Part shown: positions 18,735 to 29,006 of the stretch, in pieces | Numbering within the stretch: the stretch's first letter is position 1 | Layout: the number at the start of each line of letters is the position of its first letter | Source: Pichia kudriavzevii | Lineage: Eukaryota; Ascomycota; Pichiomycetes; Pichiales; Pichiaceae | Direction of reading: 5' to 3' | Assembly (NCBI RefSeq): GCF_003054445.1 | Contig: NC_042507.1 | Span: 1,240,001-1,304,000 of the forward strand | DNA: 64,000 nucleotides | The notes under the pieces: generated by a model | What the model saw: the letters and a program-made list of their open reading frames with translations, nothing else | Database searches by the model: none | What the model was told of the DNA's origin: nothing | Made by a program: the position numbers and the translations under genes

Positions 18735-21359
18735 TCAAGCCGTAGAATTGGCAATCCTTATACCGAAGTAACCACCTGGTTGAGATGAAGGATCTAATAA
18801 TGAAAGTTGGTAGCCATCGGCTTGTCCATCAGCTCCAGCATAAGAGACTGTATTTCCCCACCAGTTGAGATTCTTTGGATGATATTGAACCGCAAAGAAA
18901 ATGATAACGGCAGAGAATGCAGTACCGGTGTTTAAGCCAGCAGATAGAATAAAGTTGTATTTCTCCCACCAAGAAACAAATCTTTTCTTGATCAGGTAAT
19001 TGAAAATGTAGGAGAACACAAAACTTGGATAATAGTAAGTAAGGTTATAAGGTGCATATGCAAGCATACCTCCAATGATTAAAGTTGGACTGAAATGTTT
19101 TGTCTGTTTAGGGAAGAATTTCTTAAGTGCAATACATGGGAAAACAAGTAAGAAACCAATTAAGAAACACCATCTCAAAATTGGATACAAGTCATTGAAG
19201 ACTTTCTTTGGGCCAATTGCACCCCATAAAACAGAAGCTGAATAAAACGTCACTTCACTTGGACAGGAGAATTTACTCTCTTGATGTGGAGTACAAAATC
19301 CTTTAACGTTGGACATTTCCCAATTGACGACACATAACACAACAATAATTTGAAGTATACAACCAAAAATCTGACCACGGAAGACAGCTCTTTGTGGAAT
19401 TTTTGCATAATGGGCAATCTTTTGATCGGAAATGAAACTCTCAGCCTGACCATCAATATTATAACCCAACGCTTTTAAAGTCATTAAAGCATTAGGATTG
19501 TTTGGGATAGCATAACCAATAATTAATTCAACTAAAACGTTCAAACCAAACTGGAAGCCTGTAACAGAATAAATAATAGTTAAAGGAATCAAAAAGACAA
19601 AGTTAATACCAATGGAGAAGAAAATACCCCAAACAGGAGTGTCAGCAGGATATACTTTAACACAAACAATCATAAAAACAAGTGAAAGAATTAACACAAT
19701 ATAGAACCACCAATCCGGAGCTTCCTTGTATCTTGACATCATTCTTGAATGTGGGTCCTTGTACTTTGCAAAATTCGAATCTGTTAGAAAGCCCTTTGGA
19801 TTTTTGAATAAGTCCAACAATCCATACAGTGACTTGGACACATTATTCCAATCTTCCCAAATGGTGTAAATGAATCCAAATGGATATATTGCAAAGAAAG
19901 CACCATAAACAACTAAATTAGCTGCAGTATAGTAAGGAGGACCATAGGCTTCGTATTTAGCTTGATCAAGCTTACCATTAGACATAACCTGCTGGACTTC
20001 GTAAGTGTTACCAGTGTTATCAAAAATATCGTTACTATTGATTGTTAAAAACCCAGTCCATAGATAGTTTGAGTAATAGACGCCCACAATACAGAAAAAT
20101 GCAATCATGGTACCAATAAACTGATTTGCTTGTGAAAAAAATGGGATAATCAAAGGACTGTTCATACTGATGATATTCCAATCAAAAGTTGGGAGAGGGT
20201 TCAAACCTAAACCGGAGACACTACCTGTGATAACAGCCAAATTAAAGTTACTTGGTTTAATCCAAGTCATCCAGTTAAAAGTAGACAGTGCTTGGAAGAC
20301 ATAATTAGGAAACCAAAAGTAAAGGAAAGATCCGACACCTGTAATTAAGAGAAAGTAATATCTGCTAATTGTCCAACCATTAATGTTTTCCTTAACTTCA
20401 GGTGATAACAAAGCCCTGTTAAAGGCAATGGTTGGTAAAATTGAAGGCCAAATATTTCTAGTTGGATAAATGACCAACTTTCTTAAAATTCCAGCAAATC
20501 CAAAACCGAGAGTTTGAGTAGCCAATGCAAGTAGAATTTGATAACCAGCAGAAACCCATTTTTGACCGTAAAAGAGATCCATTTTTTGAACAATAATATT
20601 AGAGGAAACATAAACACCGTTTGCACAAACATTGAAGACAATAGTAGCAAACATTTGTTCCTTGAATCCCCAAGGTCCTGGGTTTAGGGAATGTCTGACA
20701 CCAAAGAGGGTGAATCCTTTATCTGGTAAGATCCATGATAGGGCTTTACCGGTAGGGTAGACCAACATTTGAATAACCGAAGAAGTCAAAGTAATCGAAG
20801 GCATTCTATGACTGAAGAATTCGTTAACACCGGAACCAATAATGACCCAAATAAAGGCAACCAGATACGAACGGATAGTTTCCACTGGGGCATTTTCATC
20901 ATCAACAGGAGAAGTCACTGCACGAACCTCGGGATATGGAGAGAAATATTCATTTAAAACGGCGTGTAATTTGATGTTGTAGATACGTTCTTGATCAACA
21001 GGGAACTTTTCATCTTCAAGATTTGTATATGATTCGGAATCTTCTGAATGGACTGGGTTGTTTTCAACGAGGTTTTGGATCATTTCATAATCTTCTGGGG
21101 GGAAATTTGGATCGTTATTATGTTCAATGACAACAGTCTTCAAGATCTCCAATGCATCAGGAATACTCATTTCTTGCATCTTATTAAATAGGAATTCCAC
21201 ATCTGGAATCGACTCATCACCCAAGACATCACCATGGCCGAGTTTCTCATACAGTCTGTGTCTATATGAAGCTTCCAGAGAGACAACGTCAACATCCTCC
21301 TCAACGGAGTATTGCTTCTCGTTAATAAAGCTACCTAATTTCTTCTCAACGATACCCAT
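18735..21359 (-). CDS. OPT2: Oligopeptide transporter, OPT family
   Basis: 874-residue polytopic membrane protein. A hydrophilic acidic N-terminus of about 165 residues leads into about 14-16 hydrophobic segments starting at TIRSYLVAFIWVIIGSGVNE. Family signatures are the NPGPWGFKEQ motif, HRMPSITLTSS, KIPQRAVFRGQIFGC and the C-terminal NGTAFSA-like segment (LNTGTAFSAVIIFFAV). The cytosolic start includes paired helix blocks around SIPDALEILK. The length and N-terminus match S. cerevisiae Opt2, which acts in peptide/glutathione-linked transport and lipid asymmetry at the plasma membrane and peroxisome. A long 1.4-kb upstream region holds an ATCACGTG box about 680 bases from the start. Confidence 0.88.
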   Translation of the reverse strand: MGIVEKKLGSFINEKQYSVEEDVDVVSLEASYRHRLYEKLGHGDVLGDESIPDVEFLFNKMQEMSIPDALEILKTVVIEHNNDPNFPPEDYEMIQNLVENNPVHSEDSESYTNLEDEKFPVDQERIYNIKLHAVLNEYFSPYPEVRAVTSPVDDENAPVETIRSYLVAFIWVIIGSGVNEFFSHRMPSITLTSSVIQMLVYPTGKALSWILPDKGFTLFGVRHSLNPGPWGFKEQMFATIVFNVCANGVYVSSNIIVQKMDLFYGQKWVSAGYQILLALATQTLGFGFAGILRKLVIYPTRNIWPSILPTIAFNRALLSPEVKENINGWTISRYYFLLITGVGSFLYFWFPNYVFQALSTFNWMTWIKPSNFNLAVITGSVSGLGLNPLPTFDWNIISMNSPLIIPFFSQANQFIGTMIAFFCIVGVYYSNYLWTGFLTINSNDIFDNTGNTYEVQQVMSNGKLDQAKYEAYGPPYYTAANLVVYGAFFAIYPFGFIYTIWEDWNNVSKSLYGLLDLFKNPKGFLTDSNFAKYKDPHSRMMSRYKEAPDWWFYIVLILSLVFMIVCVKVYPADTPVWGIFFSIGINFVFLIPLTIIYSVTGFQFGLNVLVELIIGYAIPNNPNALMTLKALGYNIDGQAESFISDQKIAHYAKIPQRAVFRGQIFGCILQIIVVLCVVNWEMSNVKGFCTPHQESKFSCPSEVTFYSASVLWGAIGPKKVFNDLYPILRWCFLIGFLLVFPCIALKKFFPKQTKHFSPTLIIGGMLAYAPYNLTYYYPSFVFSYIFNYLIKKRFVSWWEKYNFILSAGLNTGTAFSAVIIFFAVQYHPKNLNWWGNTVSYAGADGQADGYQLSLLDPSSQPGGYFGIRIANSTA

Positions 21360-22037
21360 GTAAACAGAATAGAAAAGAAAGGAAGGTTAAGTGAATTGAA
21401 GTGTATTAGAGATAAGTAGAGCAAAGTTAAGTAAAGAAAAATGGAGTGAAGTAGGGTATAGAACAGCTGGTTGGGGGAAAGAGAGAAGTTTAAATTGAAC
21501 TAGACAAAAGAAACAAAACCAAGAGGAAGTGGGATATTGATTCCGATTTATAGCTACATGTCAATTGATGATTGACTTATGGATCAATCAAACGAGTGAA
21601 AGAACATCCATGTGAATCCACACCAAATTGGAAGGGGGAGGGAGGGAAATCGGGGGGAGGAACCACAGTCATTCGTTTGTTAGTGGTTTCCTCAATCAGG
21701 GTGAAGAATACTGGAAGAAATAGGTGTATGTGCTACAAATGGAAGTGCCCGAATATGCACAGTCATATTCTCATTGCCAGTTGATAATTGATGACTGATT
21801 TGATAACATGCACCACTCTCTAACAATCTTATACTACGAACCACAACAATCTTATCTCATAGTGGACCGGTTCCCGCATTGGGGAAGTGGCATCGCACGG
21901 ATATACCATTGTCTATATGGGGAAACACTCCAATAGCGGTAGCGGCGCCGTTGCACGGTGCGGCATAATAGATCCCCTCCTATAATGAAAAGAAGCAAAA
22001 GAGAAAAAAAAACATCCGTTTCATGACACGGCAGCAC

Positions 22038-22045
22038 ATCACGTG
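22038..22045. promoter_or_regulatory. Cbf1-type box upstream of OPT2
   Basis: ATCACGTG, an exact RTCACRTG match, about 680 bases upstream of OPT2. It is far from the gene, so a role is only suggested. Confidence 0.35.
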
Positions 22046-22327
22046 CCTCCGTCAAACCGTTCCTGTATCTGTCAATGATTTACATCAGCGTCATATTTTA
22101 GTATCTCTGTCATCCCACAGTAGCATTTAAAAGCTTATCAGTGACGTAGTAGATTGAAGCCCCATTAATTGAATGTTCTATTTAGGGGGGGGTGAAGAGG
22201 GGAGAGGGGTAGGAAAGGAATGTCTCAAAGGGGTGTTTTTGTTGTTATAGTAGTGATAGTATTGATAGTTGTAGTTTATTCACTTCACATCGGTTATTGT
22301 CCTGTTTCGGTTGTTTGTTTTTGTTCT

Positions 22328-22405
22328 TCTCTATCTCTCTATATTTCCCTATCTCTATCTCTCTATATCTCCCTATCTCTACACCTCCCTATCTCTCTAT
22401 ATCTC
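22328..22405. repeat. CTATCTCT/CTATATCTCC imperfect tandem repeats
   Basis: Units such as CTATCTCT and CTATATCTCC recur about nine times in 78 bases of pyrimidine-rich sequence. Confidence 0.8.
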
Positions 22406-22754
22406 ATTTAATTATCCTACTGTTTTACTATCTCATTATCTACTTGATTCTATTAAAGGTGAATATTGCCGTTGTCCCAATTGGGGAGAGAAGTTGCCGT
22501 TTGCCGCGTTTCTCAACTGTGCAATAGCTCTGGTTTGTATTTTTTTCATCCCCATCTTATCCCCCCTATTTTTGTTCTCCCAATGTAGAAACTGAGGTGG
22601 CGCATACGGCAGTAGTATTTGAAATGCCCCTCCCCATTAACCTGTGGCACTTCGGTCCACTTCAAACTATACATCTGCATACCTACATGGGGTATTGACT
22701 GTCTACACCAAATACAGAAAACAAGTGCAGACCATCATGCAGTCGGCCCAAAAG

Positions 22755-25700
22755 TCATTCAAAATCATTGATGGTGATGTTTGCCTGCTCACACATGGAT
22801 CGAAATACACTATTCTCCCTCATAAACAACAATTTGGGATTCTCAAATTCAACAATCTCACCATTGTCCATAACGACAATTTTATCATAACCTAAAATGG
22901 TGTTCAATCGATGAGCAATACATAATATAGTACAATCCCTAAACTCACTAGCAATCGTTCGCTGGATTTTAGAGTCTGTAGCATAGTCAACACTCGATGT
23001 AGCCTCATCCAATATCAATATCTTGCTTTTCCTAACTAATGCCCTGGCTAAGGCAATCAACTGCCTCTCACCAAGTGAAAAATTGATGCCATCATCCTCA
23101 ACCATTCGAACTAGGTGGAACTTGTGTAACTTCCCACTATCATTCCCACCTATCTTCTCTTGTCCCTTGACGACTTCTAGATCTTCCCGGTCAATCAATC
23201 CAGATATCGCAAGCGCTTCCCATAATTCATCATCAGAATGCTCTGTAAATGGATCGAGGTTCTCCCTAATGGTACCAACAAATAATACCGGGTCTTGCGG
23301 TATAATGGTCAATTTAGATCGTAGTCTATGCAACCCTAATCGGCTAATATCAACACCATCGATTGATATAAGGCCTTCGTATTCTGTTATCCTATATAGA
23401 CATGTCATAAATGTAGACTTACCTGCACCTGTTCTACCACAAAATCCAATCTTTTCTTGTTCTCTAACACTCAAATTGATATTTTTCAAAACAAATGGTA
23501 GTTCCGGTCTATATCTCATACTCACATCTTTGAATTCAATTTTGCCATGTTGTGGCCAATCCTCAGCGGGATCATTCTCCGGTATTTCATATGGTGCTTC
23601 TTGTATAAGATCAAATGCATAATGGTTGACCCGTTCCACAGAGTTGAACTCATTCTCAACTTGAGTCATTGCTCTCATAATCATGGTAATAGAATCTGTC
23701 AGTGCTATGACGTAGGTCAAAAGCAAACCAGTGGATGCTGCACTTATGTTGAAAACCCTAAAGATACACAGAAACGAAATAACAAAAACCATTGAAAATG
23801 AGACAATCGCCAAATTTGCTCCTAACCATCTCTGATTGGCGATTGTTAGATAATAAGCTTCATTCTGTTCATCAATCAATTTGTTCAGCTTCAATTTCAT
23901 CCGATCAATAGCATTATATGCTTTGATGGTGTCTTTCCCTGTTAGAACTTCGTGAAAATGGCCAAAAACAAACGACCTCTTTACAGCCTCTAATCTCTTG
24001 ATTTCTCTTGCACTGGCCTGATAATAACTGGCTATTATAAAATAAAATCCAAGAATTATAGGGACACCAATAGCAAACCATGGTATATAAACAATGCACA
24101 ATATGATAATACCAAAACAGTTGAATAGTGGGCTTAAAAATTGAATTAATTGCTCTAACAATTCATTGTCTAATACATCTGTATCTTTAGTAAACCGATT
24201 CAAGACTCTACCAATGGGTGATATGTCTATAAAAGACATTGGAACATGTAGAATCTTCCTGGATGCTTTAATATTTAGTCTCTCTGCTGCCTTTACACAA
24301 AAATATCCCAGTAAAAAGAGAAAAAAACATAGCATTATTGCATACAAAAATGCAAACATGATGTATATTCCCATATAGAAATTTTTGGATCTACTAACAA
24401 ATTTATCCTCGATCCAAAATGACAACCAAGTATTGGTGAATATTTGGGTGAAGGTCTCCAAACAAGAAACAATAATGAATACCAACATCGAAATATATCC
24501 AAGCTTACCAAATGCAAGCTTACAATAGTTATAATAAACCTGGAAACTCAATGCATTAACTGCTTTTTCCTCGTCACCAATAATCTTGACTATCTCTTTA
24601 TGCTCGTCTGCATGCTCAATTTGCTGACCCTCATCTGTGCTTCCTTGAATATCCAAATCATTTGAGAGATCCTCTTTATCTTGACCTGAATCCCTTTGAT
24701 GTTGTAGTAACTCAATCAGCTTCTGGTTTCTCTTTCTTAGCTCAGGAATAGTACCAAAATCAATAGTTCCATCTCCATTGAGAAAAACCATACGATCAGC
24801 AGAGTCGATCAAACTTAGTTGGTGGGTAGCCATGATTCTTGTTTTACCTCCCAATAATCCTAAGATGCATGTATTCACAATATGCTTGCCAACTTTAGCG
24901 TCGACCGCACTGAGAACGTCGTCTAATAAAATAATATCCTTATCAGCATAAACACTCCGAGCTAAATTAATTCTGGCCTTTTGGCCTCCTGATAAGGTTA
25001 TCCCTCTCTCGCCAACTTCCGTCATATCACCTCCTTGAAATTGATCAAAATCACTCTGCAACGAGCATGAATACACGACTTGGTCATACCTCTCCTGATT
25101 AAATGGTAATCCAAATAGTATATTCTCTCGTATTGTTGAGTTTTGTACCCACGGGTAACCACATAACAACAAATCACCATCAACATACACTTCCCCTGAT
25201 GTTCTCTTCATTAGCCCAGAAATGGCCTGAAGTAGAGAGGATTTGCCGGAACCAATTGCACCAGTAACAACAATGAATTCCCCTTTTGCTATTTCAAGAT
25301 TAATATTATTTAGTCCAGGAAATGCAGGTTTAACCCCTTTCGTTAAAGTACTAGAAATTGAGTCACTGTCGCTCTTATAGTCAACTGTTATTTTTCCCTT
25401 GATTGTTTCCGTAGCACAATTATGATCTTCATCTTCAATGTTGTCTTTAGTTTTAGCTTCCTCTTCATAATCTTTCTCTTCATCCTCAAACGTATCCCAT
25501 TCAAATGATGCATTATCGACCTTGATTGCGAATGTACTATCACTGAACTTTTCAACGCTGAACTCGTTTGGATTGGTATCTTTATGCTGCAGAAACTGGT
25601 TTATCTTTTTAACTGAAACCATCATATCCACAGTAGAATTTAGTGAGAAAGGGGCCAAAATAAATTGTAGCGATAAAACTTCAAACAATGAGAGAGATGA

Positions 25701-26888
25701 AAACACAGATGCGGCACTTTTGCCGTCAGTTATCTTAAAGGCTGTACAAAATGTAGCCATTGATGCCAAAACAGGCATCGCAAAAGCTAACGAAAACACA
25801 AAATTTCTTAGCAATTGTAGCCTCAAAATATATTTCATTTCGTTGTTCCTTGCATTTTCAATTCTATCCTGATAAGAGTTTTCCCAACTGTAGAACTTAA
25901 TCATTTTAAAATTTTTCAATAGTTCCTTAACCAAATTGACTCTTTTGTCGGTGAATACCATCGCCTTCTCCCTGTATAACATTAGACTTGATACAAGAAG
26001 TCCCAACACAAAAATGTTTGCAATGAATACCCCAATACCAACCAATGCCGAGACTCCAACATTCCAAATCAATAAGGCAATGCAGATAATAATAGGGAAT
26101 ATAGTAACAAACCCCACTGGTGCAAATCCGACAGCAAGGTCTATTCTATTCAAATCAGTAGAAATCATGCTTTGAATCTTACTTGCTGGAAAATAATGGT
26201 TGCCTCTGGCATCAACAGTCAACGATTTATCCAAGAGCAATCTTGTCAAAACAGCTTTTGCCTTTGCACCCGAAATTTGGAAATTGTGAAATGCATGAGT
26301 TAACATTAAAACTTGAAAGAAAATCATCAAGCAAACGCCAATAGCATATCCTACACCCTGACCAGTATTTCCGACATTACTGAAAGTCTTGACCTGGACA
26401 AAGTTGATTAGTTTTTTCTGTAATAGTGGGGTCGTTGCAGAAGCACAATCACCCAAGATTTTCTGGAGAATTCCTCGGCTGTATTCCCATTTCATTGTCT
26501 TAAATAAACATAAAGGGATAATATAGATCGGAAGCTTGAACTCTCTTGGATCATCTGAGCTTTCTTGAAATTTTTTCCATGCACGTGCAATTTCCTCATC
26601 CAAGTAACCACGAAATATTTCATATAATGTCTCTGTACGTTGTCTGTCTTCAAGGTAGAAAAGATCATTCTCCGTTAATGTTCGCCTATACCCCACCTTC
26701 AAAATGGGATTTAACCACCAAAACATCATCCGTGATATCGGATTCGTATGATATTCCCCGTATGCCTTCCTCTCATCTTCACTTGGAATAGGTGGAACTT
26801 TTTTTGACATCAACGGAGTTAATAATCGTCTCTGTTTCAAGTATTTGGAGTCGGGTAGGTCCTCCATTGCAATGTTATCTGACTTCAT
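22755..26888 (-). CDS. YOR1: ABC transporter of the MRP/ABCC family, Yor1-type
   Basis: 1377-residue plasma-membrane exporter of organic anions and drugs. The N-terminal block YHTNPISRMMFWWLNPILKVGYRRTL is diagnostic of Yor1, which lacks the extra TM domain of Ycf1. TMD1 and NBD1 follow, with Walker A TGAIGSGKSSLL, signature LSGGQKARINLARS and Walker B IILLDDVLSAVD. Then TMD2 and NBD2 follow, with GRTGAGKSTF, the degenerate signature FSLGERQLIALARAL and ILILDEATSSVD. It is about 100 residues shorter than S. cerevisiae Yor1. The ATG at 26886-26888 is the first in the frame. A one-mismatch Pdr-type element (TTCACGGA, 27352-27359) lies upstream; I do not rely on it. Confidence 0.92.
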   Translation of the reverse strand: MKSDNIAMEDLPDSKYLKQRRLLTPLMSKKVPPIPSEDERKAYGEYHTNPISRMMFWWLNPILKVGYRRTLTENDLFYLEDRQRTETLYEIFRGYLDEEIARAWKKFQESSDDPREFKLPIYIIPLCLFKTMKWEYSRGILQKILGDCASATTPLLQKKLINFVQVKTFSNVGNTGQGVGYAIGVCLMIFFQVLMLTHAFHNFQISGAKAKAVLTRLLLDKSLTVDARGNHYFPASKIQSMISTDLNRIDLAVGFAPVGFVTIFPIIICIALLIWNVGVSALVGIGVFIANIFVLGLLVSSLMLYREKAMVFTDKRVNLVKELLKNFKMIKFYSWENSYQDRIENARNNEMKYILRLQLLRNFVFSLAFAMPVLASMATFCTAFKITDGKSAASVFSSLSLFEVLSLQFILAPFSLNSTVDMMVSVKKINQFLQHKDTNPNEFSVEKFSDSTFAIKVDNASFEWDTFEDEEKDYEEEAKTKDNIEDEDHNCATETIKGKITVDYKSDSDSISSTLTKGVKPAFPGLNNINLEIAKGEFIVVTGAIGSGKSSLLQAISGLMKRTSGEVYVDGDLLLCGYPWVQNSTIRENILFGLPFNQERYDQVVYSCSLQSDFDQFQGGDMTEVGERGITLSGGQKARINLARSVYADKDIILLDDVLSAVDAKVGKHIVNTCILGLLGGKTRIMATHQLSLIDSADRMVFLNGDGTIDFGTIPELRKRNQKLIELLQHQRDSGQDKEDLSNDLDIQGSTDEGQQIEHADEHKEIVKIIGDEEKAVNALSFQVYYNYCKLAFGKLGYISMLVFIIVSCLETFTQIFTNTWLSFWIEDKFVSRSKNFYMGIYIMFAFLYAIMLCFFLFLLGYFCVKAAERLNIKASRKILHVPMSFIDISPIGRVLNRFTKDTDVLDNELLEQLIQFLSPLFNCFGIIILCIVYIPWFAIGVPIILGFYFIIASYYQASAREIKRLEAVKRSFVFGHFHEVLTGKDTIKAYNAIDRMKLKLNKLIDEQNEAYYLTIANQRWLGANLAIVSFSMVFVISFLCIFRVFNISAASTGLLLTYVIALTDSITMIMRAMTQVENEFNSVERVNHYAFDLIQEAPYEIPENDPAEDWPQHGKIEFKDVSMRYRPELPFVLKNINLSVREQEKIGFCGRTGAGKSTFMTCLYRITEYEGLISIDGVDISRLGLHRLRSKLTIIPQDPVLFVGTIRENLDPFTEHSDDELWEALAISGLIDREDLEVVKGQEKIGGNDSGKLHKFHLVRMVEDDGINFSLGERQLIALARALVRKSKILILDEATSSVDYATDSKIQRTIASEFRDCTILCIAHRLNTILGYDKIVVMDNGEIVEFENPKLLFMRENSVFRSMCEQANITINDFE

Positions 26889-28257
26889 GCTTCCGCTTCA
26901 AAATAAGTCAACTCAATCTTAGGATGTATGCAGAATAAGCGAGAGCTCGAAAAATAAGTTCGTTGAAACTCTGAAGACATCAAGGAAAGGCGGACATTGC
27001 CTTCATTTATAACGCTTGAAAAATCCCCTTAGAGAAGATTTGATAATGCAACATCACAATTAGTGCCGCGCGTGAGAATCCTTTTTTATCACTCCAACAA
27101 AGTTGTACATAGTATATATTGGTGTATTTGATGATTCCATAACATACCAACAATATATTTTTTCCTACTTTGAAAACCTTTCTAGTAACAAGTTTGGTCT
27201 TTTTATAGGACATGTTTGGGTATCTTAACCAATGAAAGTTGTCTACTCCATGGGTGGTCTACATCCGATATGTAGATCCTTCGTTTCGGACTTTACTTCC
27301 TTTTAGAGTAATATAACAACAAACGGAAAATTGGCGTTTAGGCTCGACTTTTTCACGGAGATAAAATATAACCGACTTTTTTTGCGCCTCAACTAGAACG
27401 ATAGGACGAAAACAAACAAAGGGCGAGAAGCGTTTTCAGAAAAGGCGAATACAACTCTAGTCGAAATAGGGTATTTGGTGCCGTTGCATTCTGTTTCCCC
27501 TTTTATCCTCCTCTGAAATGTGAATCTACTGTTTAGACCTCCAGATTTGAATGGGTAAGCCCTTTTTCTTATCCCGTTGTGACGCTAAGCTTTATATTTT
27601 ACACTACCGTTTATGCATGTAGGTGCTCGCTACTATAAGATTGACCACCTCACAAGTTAAAGATGGTAGGTTGTGTATTTGGTACAAGAGGGTATCCACT
27701 AACGAATTCAAATATGCATTCAAATGGAACTAGCGCTTTTTGTTTGTTAGTTTGTTTTCGTTAAGGGTGTTTGGGTTTTTTGGACTTGTAGGGTGGCAGA
27801 AATATCGACATCTATTAGCACAACAGAGACCTTGTAGCTTTTTTAGTCTGTTCTCCTCTCTGTCGTTGGACTGTTGATCTATTCAACAGGGGAAGCTCAT
27901 GAGTAAACACTAAAACTCATTGTACACAGTGGGACTCCTCGGAAGGATGAAGTTTTCCCTAGCAACGTTTATCCCGCCCTATTGAACAACAAGAAACTAA
28001 TGGGCTCAAGAGTGACAGCACCAACCTCACAAGTTGAATTAGTTTCGGAAAATCTTTTATGTGGCCTCTTGCATAAAGCGCCTTGTATATACAGGTAGAA
28101 GGAGTCGATATCTTAGCTCGTATCCGTTGTACGGTAGATCATGCCAGAATGATGTCTACCTATAATCCGCATAATAACAAAACAATGGAAAGGAAGAAAG
28201 CGTATACAGCCTTCGTAGATAGGATCGGTTGCAGGTAGAAAACTAAACACTACAAAA
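26889..28257. other. YOR1 upstream region, no gene seen
   Basis: About 1.37 kb upstream of YOR1. It is part of a 2.1-kb gap before the adhesin 3' end. All open frames are under 70 codons and none is recognised. Several GCG/CGG-containing stretches at 27330-27480 could be regulatory. Confidence 0.5.
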
Positions 28258-28899
28258 ATGCTGTGCACCCCCGTGGATCAGCCTTTTGAATTTGAACTCT
28301 CCATTGCCATACCTCTCCAGCAATCCAACTCTTTGCAAACAATACCATACATTGAAAAATTCTCATCCATTGTTTTCTTAAACCCAGAAATGAGGGTTGT
28401 GCACTACTCGTGTCGTTGCCAAAGTTTATTCTGAACAAAGCAGCCTTGGAGTGAATACCTTAAATGAGACATTGTCTCTATACTTCCCCATGAGCAAATT
28501 CTCTTGGCAAGATTGTTCTAGCAGCAACTCCAGTGTTTATTCAAATCCCAACACACAATCTGGTGTGTTACCTCTCTTCAATTCTTGAACTCAAGCAGAT
28601 ATGCCTAATGGGTCATTATCCCCGTGCCCACTTTGCACTATTTGCAATCAATTATCCGAGATCCTCTGGATACATTTGACATGCAATTATATGCTGTGTC
28701 CGTTAAAGTTGAAAAACAGTGCTTGCAGGAAACGACCACTCCCTCACCCATTTTTGGTTTGCGCAGATCCCTGCATCTTGCTTCTTTTACTTTTTCGGCC
28801 GAGCACGTCAAAAGACGATCTATTTTCTATGAAATACTGAATGGTGAGAGTTTAAACTCTAAATTTAATGCTAAATATTTTAGAAAGAAAAAAAACTAA
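28258..28899 (+). pseudogene. Possible decayed protein gene, unrecognised
   Basis: Three consecutive open stretches in one direction suggest a broken gene. From the ATG at 28258, 58 codons (LCTPVDQPFEFELSIAIPLQ onward, frame 1) run to a stop at 28432-28434. A frame-2 stretch overlaps this and ends at 28588 (KVYSEQSSLGVNTLNETLSL). Frame 1 reopens at 28609 and runs to 28899 (LHYLQSIIRDPLDTFDMQLY, ending in a Lys-rich tail). Composition looks protein-like rather than low-complexity, and I found no splice signals that would join the parts. A faint resemblance to arrestin-type beta-sandwich segments is only a guess. It could equally be chance open frames. Confidence 0.3.
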
Positions 28900-29006
28900 T
28901 TATATGGTGCACGCAGAAATATACCGTCATATTTGTAAATAGGTGGAAAAGGAAATCAAAGCAAAAGTGTAAAATTAAAGGAAATTCTTTTTTATTTTTT
29001 CAAGGT

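Larger units (their letters stand above)
21360..22754. other. OPT2 upstream / YOR1 downstream intergenic region
   Basis: 1395 bases. It contains a GC-rich palindromic element CGGCGCCG at 21943-21950, an ATCACGTG box at 22038-22045, G-rich tracts near 21630-21660 and 22182-22210, and CTATCTCT repeats at 22328-22405. A 63-codon ATG frame at 22220 is hydrophobic only because it reads through these repeats. No gene is called. Confidence 0.55.

Noticed and set aside
22220-22595. Hydrophobic small frames upstream of YOR1's 3' end
   Set aside because: They read through CTATCTC repeats and give Leu/Ser/Ile-rich artefacts.
27352-27359. Pdr1/Pdr3-type element TTCACGGA upstream of YOR1
   Set aside because: One mismatch to TCCACGGA and about 460 bases away; too weak to claim.
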